A DNA stretch of 64,000 bases from Methylophaga sp. OBS3 (GCF_026319325.1 NZ_JAPDMU010000001.1:124001-188000), one strand, 5' to 3'; numbered from the stretch's first letter, positions 8,119 through 17,319 are shown. A program made the numbers and translations. The notes: a model not told the origin generated them from the letters alone.

Positions 8119-9537
8119 ATGCCAACAAGGAAGTTGATACTAAGTTATATTTTTTTGCATGGATTGCTGTTAGCAATACCTGCGCAAGCATTGCCGCTTA
8201 CAGAGCAAGAGCAACAATATCTCGCCGGGCTTTATGAGATCCGTTTGTGTGCTGATCCAGATTGGTTGCCTTATGAAGGTATTGACCAAGATGCTCAGCA
8301 CATTGGCATCATGTCCGATTTCCATCAATTATGGGCTGACAAGATAGGTATCAATGTTACGCTGGTGCCGACACAAGATTGGACACAATCTCTGGAATAT
8401 ATTCAGACAGCCCGGTGCGATATTCTCTCAAGCGCACAAGATGTCGCTGCGCGACGCCATTATTTGGCGATTACCGATCCTTTTATTTTTTATCCATTAG
8501 CCATAGCTACACAGCCTGACAATCTATTTGTTATCAATCTTGAACAGGTTGTTGATAGGCAATTTGCGATGGTCGAAGGCTATGCCAGTATTGATATTCT
8601 CAAACGCAGTCACCCTAAACTTAATGTATTAAAAGTGAGCTCGGCGCTTGAGGGATTAAAGCTGGTCGAGAAAGGCCAAGTTTACGGCTACATCGACACT
8701 GTCCCCACCATTAATTACCAAATGCTCAGACACGGTATTTCACATTTAAAAATTAGTGGGGTATTGGACGAACAATATGCGATGTCGGTTGGTATTGGCC
8801 GACATGCTATGCCACTTCAGAGCATTTATAACAAAGCGATTGCTGATACCACGGAACTTGAGCGTCAGAAGATTTTAAAAAATTGGCTTTCAGTTACGAT
8901 GCACTCTAACGTTAACTATACCGTGATATGGCAAGTGGGTTTGATTGCCTTGGTTTTGTTAGCCGTTTTGTATTATCGCTATCGTATTGTGCAACGACAT
9001 AATAAGCGTTTAAAGCATATCAATGCTGAGCTTTCTCATATGTCACAGAACGATCAACTGACGGGTATTGCAAATCGTTACCGGCTGCATCAACGTTTGA
9101 ATCAAGAAATAAAATCCGACCGTGTTACCCATCATAGCTTTAGCATTATGCTCATCGATGTTGATAACTTTAAGATGATTAATGATGAATATGGCCATGC
9201 CGTTGGTGATCAGGTAATTCAAGAAGTAGCTAATCTTTTAACTGCCATGATCCGCGATCAAGATCTGGTTGGCCGTTGGGGCGGGGAAGAGTTTTTGATT
9301 ATTTGCCCGCAAACATCTCAACAGGGTGCTTTACAGTTAGCCGAACAAATCCGTCAGCAAGTTCAGCAGCATGACTTTGTCATTGAAGGTCAAATGACGG
9401 TCAGTATCGGTGTCAGTGAATATATCTTCGATGAAGATGTTTCAACCTGTCTAAAACGTGCCGATGATGCACTCTATTTGGCAAAAAATCGTGGTCGAAA
9501 CCAAACCGTTCTTGCGCCTGTTGCTGCTGAAAGTTAA
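8119..9537 (+). CDS. Membrane diguanylate cyclase with periplasmic solute-binding domain
   Basis: Makes cyclic di-GMP from two GTP. Domain order: signal-like segment (residues 5-25), a periplasmic binding-protein family 3 domain (about 38-262) beginning IRLCADPDWLPYEGI, one transmembrane helix (268-289), a short linker helix, and a C-terminal GGDEF domain (about 310-465). The active motif is GGEEF at 388-392. An inhibitory RxxD site (Arg379-Asp382) lies five residues before it, so product feedback inhibition is expected. The ligand-binding domain resembles amino-acid-binding receptors, but the ligand is unknown. The stop codon overlaps the ATG of thpR by one base. Confidence 0.92.
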   Translation: MPTRKLILSYIFLHGLLLAIPAQALPLTEQEQQYLAGLYEIRLCADPDWLPYEGIDQDAQHIGIMSDFHQLWADKIGINVTLVPTQDWTQSLEYIQTARCDILSSAQDVAARRHYLAITDPFIFYPLAIATQPDNLFVINLEQVVDRQFAMVEGYASIDILKRSHPKLNVLKVSSALEGLKLVEKGQVYGYIDTVPTINYQMLRHGISHLKISGVLDEQYAMSVGIGRHAMPLQSIYNKAIADTTELERQKILKNWLSVTMHSNVNYTVIWQVGLIALVLLAVLYYRYRIVQRHNKRLKHINAELSHMSQNDQLTGIANRYRLHQRLNQEIKSDRVTHHSFSIMLIDVDNFKMINDEYGHAVGDQVIQEVANLLTAMIRDQDLVGRWGGEEFLIICPQTSQQGALQLAEQIRQQVQQHDFVIEGQMTVSIGVSEYIFDEDVSTCLKRADDALYLAKNRGRNQTVLAPVAAES

Positions 9538-10067
9538 TGTCTGAACGACTGTTTTTTGCATTATTGCCAGACAGTCAGGCCAAGCAAGCCATTACATCGG
9601 TTATGAATCAGATATCTGATGCTGGCTTACGGTTGTATCCGCAAACGAATTTGCATCAGACCTTAGTGTTTATTGGTCAGTTTGAGCAAAGTCAGATTCA
9701 GGCACTTATTACTGATTGCCACGCAATCTCTTTACCGCCCATAACGATGCAGTTTGAAGTGCTTGAGTTTTGGGATAAACCTAAAGTGTTGTGTCTTACC
9801 GCCAAACATCAATCGCAAGCCTTACAAAAATTAGTTCATTCATTACAAAATGTTGTACAAAAGCATGGTATTACTTTGGAACAACGTCCTTATCGACCAC
9901 ACATCACAATTGCGAGAAAAGCCAAGCAAACAACTGAACTCAGCTTTACACCCATTCGTTTCACAGCCAATGAATTTGTGTTGATGCGCTCCGTTAGCAC
10001 GGAAAACGGACCAGTATATGAACCTATTTATCGTTGGCCGCTTAACGGCAGACCAATGGTTAACTGA
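9537..10067 (+). CDS. thpR: RNA 2',3'-cyclic phosphodiesterase (2H family)
   Basis: LigT/ThpR-type 2H phosphoesterase of 176 residues, hydrolysing 2',3'-cyclic phosphates at RNA ends to 2'-phosphates; ligase activity is known in vitro. Both catalytic HxTx motifs are present: HQTL in NLHQTLVFIGQF and HITI in RPHITIARK. The ATG overlaps the stop of the preceding diguanylate cyclase (TAATG), indicating translational coupling. The 3' end overlaps the 3' end of the convergent nitrilase-fusion gene by eight bases. Confidence 0.93.
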   Translation: MSERLFFALLPDSQAKQAITSVMNQISDAGLRLYPQTNLHQTLVFIGQFEQSQIQALITDCHAISLPPITMQFEVLEFWDKPKVLCLTAKHQSQALQKLVHSLQNVVQKHGITLEQRPYRPHITIARKAKQTTELSFTPIRFTANEFVLMRSVSTENGPVYEPIYRWPLNGRPMVN

Positions 10068-11595
10068 GTTGTTGCTTGCTACTCAATAACTGATACAGGT
10101 TCTTACGACGGTTTTTCAGGTTGGTGACGGCACCTTCATTTCTCACCAGTTTGAGTTTTTCCAAATCTAAGTCAGAAAACATCATCATCTCAGTATTAGC
10201 TGTCGTTTCGGCCATCACCGCATCATGTGGGAAAGCAAAGTCAGAAGGCGAAAATACCGATGACTGCGCGTATTGCACATCAAGATTTTCAACTTTGGGT
10301 AAGTTACCGACACTACCAGTGATGGCAACGTAACATTCGTTTTCGATGGCGCGTGCTTGGGCACAATGTCGCACGCGAAGATAAGCATTTTTAGTATCCG
10401 TCCAATACGGTACAAAAATGATATCGACGTTTTGATCGGCGGCGATTCGGCCAAGTTCCGGAAACTCAATGTCGTAACAAATCATGATCGCAACACGGCC
10501 GGCATCAGTGTCAAACACCTGAAAATCATCACCGCCTTCAATGACCCAGTCGCGTTTCTCATGTGGTGTGATATGCACTTTGCGTTGCATCTCGACGCGA
10601 CCATCACGATGGCAAAGATAGGAAACATTAAAGACCCGGTCATTTTCGATAAGTGGCATTGAGCCAGTAATAATGTTGATGTTGTAGCTGACTGCCATCT
10701 CAGACATTTCATCACGAAACTGTTCGGTAAACCCTGCTAAAAATCGAATTGCCCGAGTTTGATCAACTTGATCAGTTAGCCCCATTAAAGGCGCATTAAA
10801 AAACTCTGGGAAAAGGGCGAAGTCGCTTTTGTAATCGGAAAGCGCATCGACGAAGTATTCAACTTGTTTGAGTACCTCTTCAACCGAACTAAACTCCCGC
10901 ATTTGCCATTGAACCGCGCCAAGACGAACCTGTGTTTTCCGCGTTCTGACCACCGGTTCTGGCGGTGTATAAAGAATATTATTCCAATCTAATAGCGTCG
11001 CATGACCGAGAGACTTTTCATCCTCAGGCAAATACTTATGCATCAAGCGTGTGACCTGAAAATCATTAGACAATTGGAAAGTCAGAATCGGGTCGTAAAT
11101 TTCTTTACGTGATACTTGCTGAATATATTCAGCAGGAGACAGCTCTTTAGCGAATTTGTGGTAATTAGGAATCCTGCCACCAGCGAGAATTGCCCGTAAA
11201 TTCATTGAACGGCAGAGTTCTTTGCGAGCTTCATATAGTCGACGACCAAGGCGGTAGCCTCGGTATTCTGGATGAATAAATACATCCAGTCCGTACAACG
11301 AATCCCCTTTTGGGTTATGCCAAATTTTTTCGTTACTTAAGATGAGATCGTCATAGGTGTGAGGATTACTGAAACGTTCGTAATTCACCATAACGGTTAA
11401 GGCAACAGCAATGAGTTCACCTGAGTCTTCGATACAGATTTGGCCTTCCGGAAACTGGCTGACAAGTCCATCGATAGTTGTCAGTGGCCAAGCACCGCCA
11501 ATATCGTTGTAAACCACATCCATTAACTGTTTGAGCTGTTCGTAATCGTCTAGGTTGAGATTACGCAGGTTTAAGTGCAGCTCTTCGTGGGCCAT
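10060..11595 (-). CDS. GNAT acetyltransferase fused to carbon-nitrogen hydrolase
   Basis: Two-domain cytoplasmic protein of 511 residues. The N-terminal third (about 1-210) is a GNAT acetyltransferase-like domain, with GLDVFIHPEYRGYRLGRRLY as the acetyl-CoA-binding block. The remainder is a nitrilase-superfamily amidohydrolase. The nitrilase catalytic triad is visible as Glu in LFPEFFNAP, Lys in RKVHITPHEKRD and Cys in IMICYDIEFPE. The fusion is a known architecture; its substrate is unknown. A longer open frame starts at 11622, but ATG at 11595 has a clear GGAG site and fits the conserved start. Alternatives such as omega-amidase or N-carbamoyl hydrolase cannot be separated from sequence. 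Confidence 0.9.
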   Translation of the reverse strand: MAHEELHLNLRNLNLDDYEQLKQLMDVVYNDIGGAWPLTTIDGLVSQFPEGQICIEDSGELIAVALTVMVNYERFSNPHTYDDLILSNEKIWHNPKGDSLYGLDVFIHPEYRGYRLGRRLYEARKELCRSMNLRAILAGGRIPNYHKFAKELSPAEYIQQVSRKEIYDPILTFQLSNDFQVTRLMHKYLPEDEKSLGHATLLDWNNILYTPPEPVVRTRKTQVRLGAVQWQMREFSSVEEVLKQVEYFVDALSDYKSDFALFPEFFNAPLMGLTDQVDQTRAIRFLAGFTEQFRDEMSEMAVSYNINIITGSMPLIENDRVFNVSYLCHRDGRVEMQRKVHITPHEKRDWVIEGGDDFQVFDTDAGRVAIMICYDIEFPELGRIAADQNVDIIFVPYWTDTKNAYLRVRHCAQARAIENECYVAITGSVGNLPKVENLDVQYAQSSVFSPSDFAFPHDAVMAETTANTEMMMFSDLDLEKLKLVRNEGAVTNLKNRRKNLYQLLSSKQQLS

Positions 11596-11715
11596 AAATA
11601 CTCCATTACTGATGAGATACATCCGAGTCTAGCAGAAAGCTGGTTAGGGCTGTCAGGAGCGACTTCAGATTTTCAATATATCGGATTAAGTGTAAGCTTG
11701 ATGACACAGCTAATG

Positions 11716-12636
11716 TTATTCAGTGATAAGCGTCACTGGCAGCGTTTGCTTTTTGGGGATTTGGTTGATTGACCAATTATCAATTGCCCACTGCCATATG
11801 TCGGGTAACGAGGCGCTGTAAAGATCATCAGGTGTCTGCATTCCCAATAACGTCAAGACTTGGCAAATGACCTTACCTTTGTCTTCAGCGCGGATAGGTT
11901 CAGCACGATTTTGTTTACTGAGTTTTTGACCTTGCTGATCAGTAATAACCGGTAAATGGGCATAACGTGGCTGTGAATAGCCTAGCAGTTGTTGTAACAA
12001 AACTTGCCGGGGCGTTGAAAGCAACAAATCTACACCTCGAACAATATCGGTAATGTTTTGCCATGCGTCATCAATGACCACTGCTAATTGATAAGCAAAA
12101 ATACCGTCTGCCCGTCGTAAGACAAAGTCACCCACCTCCCTCTCAAGATTTTGACTTATGGTTTGTTGAATACGATCTTCAATGGTGATTGTTTGATTGG
12201 GTACGTGACATCGCCAAGCTCTAGCAGATTTTCCCGCTAATCCATTTCGACAGGTGCCCGGATAAATTAGGCCTTCATGACCCGTCTTAGCAATGTCAGC
12301 AATTTCTTTACGGCTACAGCCACATGGATACACTAAGCATTGCTGACAAAGTTCGTCTAAAATGGCTTGGTAACGGGATAAATGCTGACTTTGATAGATA
12401 ACTTCACGATCCCATGCCAATCCAAAAGCATTAAGTGTTCTTAAAATATCATCAGCAGCACCTTGAACTTCGCGCGGTTTATCAAGGTCTTCCATTCGAA
12501 CTAACCAAATACCTTGATGGGCTTTAGCATCAAGATAACTAGCTGTTGCCGTTAACAGTGAACCAAAGTGAAGTGGCCCTGTTGGCGACGGTGCAAATCG
12601 GCCAATATATAAGTCTGATTTTAAGGTTTGCTTCAT
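11716..12636 (-). CDS. gluQ: Glutamyl-Q tRNA(Asp) synthetase
   Basis: Truncated glutamyl-tRNA synthetase paralogue that attaches glutamate to queuosine at position 34 of tRNA-Asp. The 306 residues cover the catalytic domain without the anticodon-binding domain. Class I signatures are present: PSPTGPLHFGSL in place of HIGH, and GQKLSKQN in place of KMSKS. A zinc-site cysteine set lies between them (CQQC, PCGC, GTC). In many proteobacteria gluQ follows dksA; here it is not adjacent to dksA. No terminator is apparent in the 120-base gap before the nitrilase-fusion gene. Confidence 0.94.
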   Translation of the reverse strand: MKQTLKSDLYIGRFAPSPTGPLHFGSLLTATASYLDAKAHQGIWLVRMEDLDKPREVQGAADDILRTLNAFGLAWDREVIYQSQHLSRYQAILDELCQQCLVYPCGCSRKEIADIAKTGHEGLIYPGTCRNGLAGKSARAWRCHVPNQTITIEDRIQQTISQNLEREVGDFVLRRADGIFAYQLAVVIDDAWQNITDIVRGVDLLLSTPRQVLLQQLLGYSQPRYAHLPVITDQQGQKLSKQNRAEPIRAEDKGKVICQVLTLLGMQTPDDLYSASLPDIWQWAIDNWSINQIPKKQTLPVTLITE

Positions 12637-12746
12637 GTTTGCCTGTAATCATCAGTTTCCGGAACGGCTGCCATCAATAGTGATTACGTCATGCAGCAGA
12701 ACCAGACAAAATGTAACAAGACGGACTAGGATTGCCCAGCTTCAAT

Positions 12747-13157
12747 ATGTCAGATTATTTATTTATATACGGTACGTTAAGGCATTATTTAATTCAGGAT
12801 ATGCAATTACATCAGGATACTGAGTTTATTGGTGAAGCCAGTATGCGTGGCCGTTTGTATTTGTTAGATGGTTATCCCGGAGCGGTGGATTCCGTCGATT
12901 TTGCGGATAATGTCGTGGGGGAGTTGTATCGCATTCGCCGACAACAAGCATTATTTAGTACGCTTGATGACTATGAAGAATGCTCAGAAAAATTTCCTCA
13001 GCCACATGAATACCGTCGTGAATTACGTCCTGTGAGTCTGGCTGATGGCAGGCAGATAGTTGCTTGGGTGTATCTATACAATTGGGATATTCGTGGCTTG
13101 CCACAAATTGTATCCGGTGATTTTTTAGGGCGTGATGGCGCCAGCATGCAGGAGTAA
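12747..13157 (+). CDS. Gamma-glutamylcyclotransferase-fold protein (YtfP-like)
   Basis: Small cytoplasmic protein (136 residues) of the GGCT/AIG2 family. The substrate-binding motif YGTLR follows the start in MSDYLFIYGTLRHYL, and the family's acidic catalytic region appears as LDDYEECSE. An earlier in-frame TTG at 12732 was rejected because the ATG at 12747 begins exactly at the conserved strand. Members act on gamma-glutamyl amines or are of unknown specificity, so only the fold is asserted. It is followed after three bases by a small membrane protein gene, suggesting coupling. Confidence 0.88.
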   Translation: MSDYLFIYGTLRHYLIQDMQLHQDTEFIGEASMRGRLYLLDGYPGAVDSVDFADNVVGELYRIRRQQALFSTLDDYEECSEKFPQPHEYRRELRPVSLADGRQIVAWVYLYNWDIRGLPQIVSGDFLGRDGASMQE

Positions 13158-13160
13158 AGC

Positions 13161-13451
13161 GTGAGTTCAGCATTTTTTCGACAACAGTGGGCTGCACTAC
13201 AAGCACAACTTCGTCAGAGTCAGACAGAGAGCTGGCTAAAACGAATCTTTGTTTGGTTGATGCTTGGCGTGATGATGGTATTTAGCCTGTTTGCATTGTT
13301 GTTTTTATTATTGTTGAGTTGGATTTTATTGCCATTGATGATTTTTCGGGCACGACGTGCAATGCGTCGCCAACAACAATCAAATCAGGGCTATACGGCG
13401 AGAAATGACGATAATGTGATCGAAGGAGAAATCATCGATCGAGAGCGGTAA
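13161..13451 (+). CDS. Small single-pass or hairpin membrane protein, unknown function
   Basis: Protein of 96 residues that I do not recognise. A polar Gln-rich N-terminal helix (1-25) is followed by a continuous hydrophobic block (about 30-60). Then come an Arg-rich stretch RARRAMRRQQQ expected to stay in the cytoplasm and an acidic tail ending VIEGEIIDRER. The start is GTG, supported by a GGAG site five bases upstream and only three bases after the cyclotransferase-fold gene. The tail resembles the short acidic endings seen in small envelope proteins, but no family can be assigned. Confidence 0.7.
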   Translation: MSSAFFRQQWAALQAQLRQSQTESWLKRIFVWLMLGVMMVFSLFALLFLLLLSWILLPLMIFRARRAMRRQQQSNQGYTARNDDNVIEGEIIDRER

Positions 13452-13461
13452 AAGTAATCGC

Positions 13462-13490
13462 CCGGTGCAGCACAGCACCGGACGACTTTT
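13462..13490. terminator. Probable bidirectional terminator
   Basis: Stem CCGGTGC / GCACCGG with a six-base loop (13462-13481). It is followed on the plus strand by ACGACTTTT and has a matching A-rich flank on the other side. It sits between the convergent small membrane protein gene and the DUF3096 gene. Confidence 0.5.
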
Positions 13491-13493
13491 ATC

Positions 13494-13643
13494 TTATGGG
13501 GTGATATTCAAATTACCGCCAAAAATACCCACAACACCGATGATGATGAGATAGATAGCAACGATGTAATTCAAAAGTCGTGGCACGATCAAAATCAGAA
13601 TACCGGCGATCAGCGATAAAAGTGGTGTTAGTGCAATTGTCAT
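13494..13643 (-). CDS. DUF3096-type small membrane protein
   Basis: A 49-residue reading frame, beginning MTIALTPLLSLIAGI and ending GGNLNITP. It has two hydrophobic segments separated by PRLLNY. This layout, with LNYIVAIYLIIIGVVGI, matches the DUF3096 family of tiny bacterial membrane proteins, whose function is unknown. The ATG is preceded by a strong GGGAG site (acgctagggagatattc), which supports real translation. The gene ends just beside the hairpin at 13462-13481. Confidence 0.75.
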   Translation of the reverse strand: MTIALTPLLSLIAGILILIVPRLLNYIVAIYLIIIGVVGIFGGNLNITP

Positions 13644-13753
13644 GAATATCTCCCTAGCGTAATGAAATGATTTCCGAGTATGCCCGTCTGTTTAAACCTC
13701 TCGCAAACGACAATGACCGAAAAATTGATCCAGTAGACATAATTGGTTTGTAA

Positions 13754-14512
13754 TTAAAAATTGAACGCTGCAATGAGTGGCGCATGGTCTGACAAATTTT
13801 GCCAAGCAGAACGTGGCGGACGCTCACACAACACAGGCTCAAGACCGCGAAAATAAATCCTATCCATCTTGAGTAACGGTAACCAAGCTGGCCATGTGCG
13901 CGCATGTTTATTGTGTAATGTGCGGTAGGCTTCTTTTAAATTTAGATGTTGGTAGAGATGCTTTTCTGCCTGAACCCCCCAATCATTAAAGTCACCAGCC
14001 ACAATCAATGGGGCGTTGTGTGGCACATATTCATCAATACGATCACACAGCTGCACAAATTGTTTTTTACGCTCTCCACCCGTAAGACCTAAATGAATAC
14101 AAATAATATGTAATTCCTCAGTGGTACCAGGAAGGTGAATCACGCCGTGCAAAATACTGCGACTCGCCCAGCTATAAGGTGAGATATTGATATTTTCCCA
14201 ACGCATAAGTGGGAATTTACTCAGTATTGCGTTGCCGTGGTGTCCAACGCTATAGACGGCATTTTTGGCATAAGCAAAGTGCGGCCAAGTATCCCTAGCA
14301 ATAAACTCACAGTGGGGACAATCCGGCCAGCGGACATGTTTTTTTTGGTGGGTGTGATGCTCGCCTTGGATTTCTTGCAAAAGCATAATATCGGCATCAG
14401 TCTGCGCTAAGGCATCACGCATTTCATGCAATATAAATTGCCTGTTACCCGCGTTAAAACCCTTATGCAGGTTATATGTCAGTATACGTAACTGATTATT
14501 TGCCATATTCAT
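13754..14512 (-). CDS. Endonuclease/exonuclease/phosphatase family protein
   Basis: Metal-dependent EEP-fold hydrolase of 252 residues. The family's first strand appears as LRILTYNLHKGF (the Asn ligand), then LLQEIQGEH (catalytic Glu), VAGDFNDW (Asp and Asn) and the C-terminal SDHAPLIA (His). Relatives include exonuclease III-like enzymes, sphingomyelinase-like phosphodiesterases and cardiolipin- or phosphatidylinositol-type phosphatases. The substrate here cannot be read from sequence. There is no signal peptide, so it is cytoplasmic. Two close ATG codons (14512, 14506) are possible starts. Confidence 0.88.
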   Translation of the reverse strand: MNMANNQLRILTYNLHKGFNAGNRQFILHEMRDALAQTDADIMLLQEIQGEHHTHQKKHVRWPDCPHCEFIARDTWPHFAYAKNAVYSVGHHGNAILSKFPLMRWENINISPYSWASRSILHGVIHLPGTTEELHIICIHLGLTGGERKKQFVQLCDRIDEYVPHNAPLIVAGDFNDWGVQAEKHLYQHLNLKEAYRTLHNKHARTWPAWLPLLKMDRIYFRGLEPVLCERPPRSAWQNLSDHAPLIAAFNF

Positions 14513-14634
14513 TTAGTGAGGCGTTAAAGCTATACACTAGCACTTTGAGATGCCCCTTTATATGACATTTAGTGAAGTGGCAGCTGTGACCATATTGTCA
14601 TCAACTGCCACGACAGGATGTTGAATACTGATAA

Positions 14635-15165
14635 CTAGTATTCGTTGGCCGCCAAATCGACGTCGCAATTCGGCTCTACTGTGTTTTTATCAGCAGAACT
14701 CACTAATAACGATTCGTCTAAATAGTTACGACCAACTAGGATAGGAAAAGTCATGCGACTACGATCAGCCAGCGTAAAGTTGGTTTTCTTGAAGTAGTCA
14801 CCAACACACAGTCCCATTTCAACGACATAACGTTCTTGAGAGCCACTGGCTTGTTTGACGACTGTTCTTTCAACGAGTGGTCTGGTCATTTCATGTGCCA
14901 CATCATTGTGATCAATGAAATTAAATCTCACATATTCTTTGCCATTTTTTTCGATAACTTTGGCATCTACACCATACATCGAGTTAGTGGTTGCCCCAGT
15001 ATCAATACGGGCTGGGATTTGAATATTGCCCGGAAATAGTGCTGCATTTTCTTCATGGCCTAAAACCGGCTGATTGTCGGCTTTAGGGATTTCGGTGGGG
15101 GCTTGTTGATTAGCACTCACCGATAAACTTACTGCCATTAAACAACCTAACATTGTCAAACGCAT
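14635..15165 (-). CDS. Exported retropepsin-like protein (putative ATP-dependent zinc protease, RimB-like)
   Basis: Protein of 176 residues with a cleavable signal peptide (1-18, ending VSA). It is followed by a retropepsin-like domain with the aspartic-protease motif RIDTGATTNSM (Asp55) and a downstream FPILVGRNYLDE that fits the second half of the fold. The family is annotated as putative ATP-dependent zinc protease, although the motif is that of single-chain retropepsins. In many proteobacteria such genes neighbour RimK-like ATP-grasp ligases and inactive transglutaminase-7TM genes; both occur in this window 46 kb away. ATG at 15165 has an excellent GAGGAGG site, so the longer frame from 15207 was rejected. 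Confidence 0.85.
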   Translation of the reverse strand: MRLTMLGCLMAVSLSVSANQQAPTEIPKADNQPVLGHEENAALFPGNIQIPARIDTGATTNSMYGVDAKVIEKNGKEYVRFNFIDHNDVAHEMTRPLVERTVVKQASGSQERYVVEMGLCVGDYFKKTNFTLADRSRMTFPILVGRNYLDESLLVSSADKNTVEPNCDVDLAANEY

Positions 15166-15333
15166 GGTGTTTTCCTCCTCATTGAGTTGAATTGGTTTTA
15201 CCATCAAAATTCTTCGTTAATGACATGATTCATTGCTTGAAGTTCGGGCTGAGTTTAGCAAGAATTGTTAAGACCCTGATTTAACATGGGTTAGTGACAC
15301 AGCACTGAAAATCGGCATTGAACAAATTTTTTG

Positions 15334-15361
15334 CTTGAATTTTTATCGGCTAGCCCCATCT
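15334..15361 (+). promoter_or_regulatory. Heat-shock (sigma-32) promoter of htpG
   Basis: CTTGAA (15334-15339), a 14-base spacer and CCCCATCT (15354-15361) match the sigma-32 consensus CTTGAAA-N11-16-CCCCATNT almost perfectly. The element ends 40 bases before the htpG start. Confidence 0.88.
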
Positions 15362-15401
15362 CAGATGCATCGTTTAAAACTTCCTAATGGAGAACAGACC
15401 A

Positions 15402-17309
15402 ATGGGCGTTGATGCACATAAAGAAACAATGGGGTTTCAGACTGAAGTTAAGCAACTGCTTAACCTGATGATTCACTCGCTGTACAGCAATAAAGAAATC
15501 TTCCTCAGAGAGTTAGTTTCTAATGCAGCGGATGCTGCCGACAAGCTGCGTTTTGAAGCATTATCTGATGATGCTTTGTATGAGGGTGATGCTGAGCTAC
15601 AAATTCGTGTCGACTTTGACAAGGATGCCCGCACTATCACGATTACCGATAACGGTATTGGTATGACGCGTCAGGAAGTAATCGACAATATCGGTACGAT
15701 TGCCCGCAGCGGTACCAAAGCCTTTTTTGGTAAGTTAACTGGTGACGAAGCCAAAGACTCACAACTAATTGGTCAGTTTGGTGTGGGTTTCTATTCTGCG
15801 TTTATTGTTGCCGACAAAGTCACGTTAAAAACGCGCCGTGCTGGCCTTACTGCAGAACACGGTGTGGTTTGGGAGTCGGCAGGTGAAGGCGAATTCTCAA
15901 TCGAAAACATTGATATGCCAGCTCGTGGTACTGAAATTACGCTGCATCTGCGTGAAGGTGAAGATGAATTCTTAAACGGCTGGCGTCTGCGTAACATCAT
16001 CAGTAAATACTCGGATCACATCAATTTACCAATCGTGATGCGTAAAGAAGTAACGCCAGACGAAGACGGCAATGTGGATGACAGCGTCATTGAGTTTGAA
16101 ACCGTTAACAAAGCGACCGCATTGTGGACGTTGTCTAAAAATGACATCAGTGACGAGCAATACCAAGAGTTTTATAAGCAAGTCGCGCATGACTTTGAAG
16201 ATCCATTGACGTGGACGCATAACAAAGTCGAAGGCAATATCGAATACACCTCGCTGCTTTATATTCCCTCACGTGCACCGTTCGATCTGTGGGATCGTGA
16301 CCGCATGCACGGCATCAAACTGTACGTAAAACGTGTTTTCATCATGGAAGACAGTGAACAGTTGATGCCGCGTTATCTTCGTTTTATTCGTGGTGTGATT
16401 GATACTAACGATCTGCCATTGAACGTATCGCGTGAAATTCTCCAAGGCAGCAAAACCATCGATACGATTCGCGCGGCATCAGTCAAAAAAGTGCTCAGCG
16501 AACTGAATAAGATGGCTGAAAATGAGCCAGAGCAATACACCAAGTTCTGGAATGAGTTTGGTCAGGTCATTAAAGAAGGCCCAGGTGAAGACTTTGCTAA
16601 CAAAGATGCTTTAGCCAAACTGCTGCGTTTTGCCACAACAGAATCTGGTAGCCAAGATCAGACGGTTTCATTGGCAGACTATGTCGGCCGAATGAAAGAA
16701 AAGCAGGACAAGATTTATTACATCACTGCTGAAAGTTATGCCGCGGCTAAAAACAGCCCACACCTTGAAGTCTTCCGTAAGAAAGGCATCGAAGTGTTAT
16801 TGCTGACAGATCGTGTTGATGAATGGTTGGTCAATTCACTGACAGATTTTGATGGCAAACATCTGCAATCGGTTGCTAAGGGTGACTTAGATTTAGGTGA
16901 GCTTGAAGACGAGTCAGAGAAAAAAGCACACGAAGAAGTAGAAAAGAACTTTGAAGATTTAATCGAGAAAGTGAAAAAGTCACTCGATGACAAAGTCAAA
17001 GATGTTCGTATCACGCATCGACTCACTGATTCACCAGCTTGTTTGGTTGCTGATAACTACGATATGAGCGGTAACTTGGAGCGTATGCTTAAAGCTGCCG
17101 GTCAACAAGTGCAAACTAGTAAGCCAATCTTGGAGCTCAACCCAGAGCATCCAATGGTCGCGAAACTGAAAGATGAGTCTAGCGAAGATAAATTTGCAGA
17201 TTGGACATCTATCTTGTTTGACCAAGCGCTACTGGCTGAAGGTGGTCAGTTAGATGACCCAGCGAGTTTTGTTAAAAAGTTAAACGCAATGTTATTGCAA
17301 CAGGCCTAA
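15402..17309 (+). CDS. htpG: Molecular chaperone HtpG (Hsp90)
   Basis: ATP-dependent cytoplasmic Hsp90 chaperone, 635 residues. The N-terminal GHKL ATPase domain shows [17 protein letters not shown] (Asn that binds Mg), ITDNGIGMT and the lid [11 protein letters not shown]. The middle domain carries NVSREILQ with the arginine that contacts ATP. The ATG at 15402 follows a GGAGA at good spacing; the in-frame ATG at 15387 would put that site inside the gene, so it is less likely. A near-perfect sigma-32 promoter precedes it and a strong terminator follows. The next gene encodes Hsp33, another stress chaperone. Confidence 0.97.
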   Translation: MGVDAHKETMGFQTEVKQLLNLMIHSLYSNKEIFLRELVSNAADAADKLRFEALSDDALYEGDAELQIRVDFDKDARTITITDNGIGMTRQEVIDNIGTIARSGTKAFFGKLTGDEAKDSQLIGQFGVGFYSAFIVADKVTLKTRRAGLTAEHGVVWESAGEGEFSIENIDMPARGTEITLHLREGEDEFLNGWRLRNIISKYSDHINLPIVMRKEVTPDEDGNVDDSVIEFETVNKATALWTLSKNDISDEQYQEFYKQVAHDFEDPLTWTHNKVEGNIEYTSLLYIPSRAPFDLWDRDRMHGIKLYVKRVFIMEDSEQLMPRYLRFIRGVIDTNDLPLNVSREILQGSKTIDTIRAASVKKVLSELNKMAENEPEQYTKFWNEFGQVIKEGPGEDFANKDALAKLLRFATTESGSQDQTVSLADYVGRMKEKQDKIYYITAESYAAAKNSPHLEVFRKKGIEVLLLTDRVDEWLVNSLTDFDGKHLQSVAKGDLDLGELEDESEKKAHEEVEKNFEDLIEKVKKSLDDKVKDVRITHRLTDSPACLVADNYDMSGNLERMLKAAGQQVQTSKPILELNPEHPMVAKLKDESSEDKFADWTSILFDQALLAEGGQLDDPASFVKKLNAMLLQQA

Positions 17310-17319
17310 ACGCCAAAAT

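Noticed and set aside
14577-14611. GTGGCAG/CTGCCAC inverted repeat before the retropepsin-like gene's stop
   Set aside because: The 21-base loop and absence of a T-run make it unlikely as a terminator; no other role could be supported.
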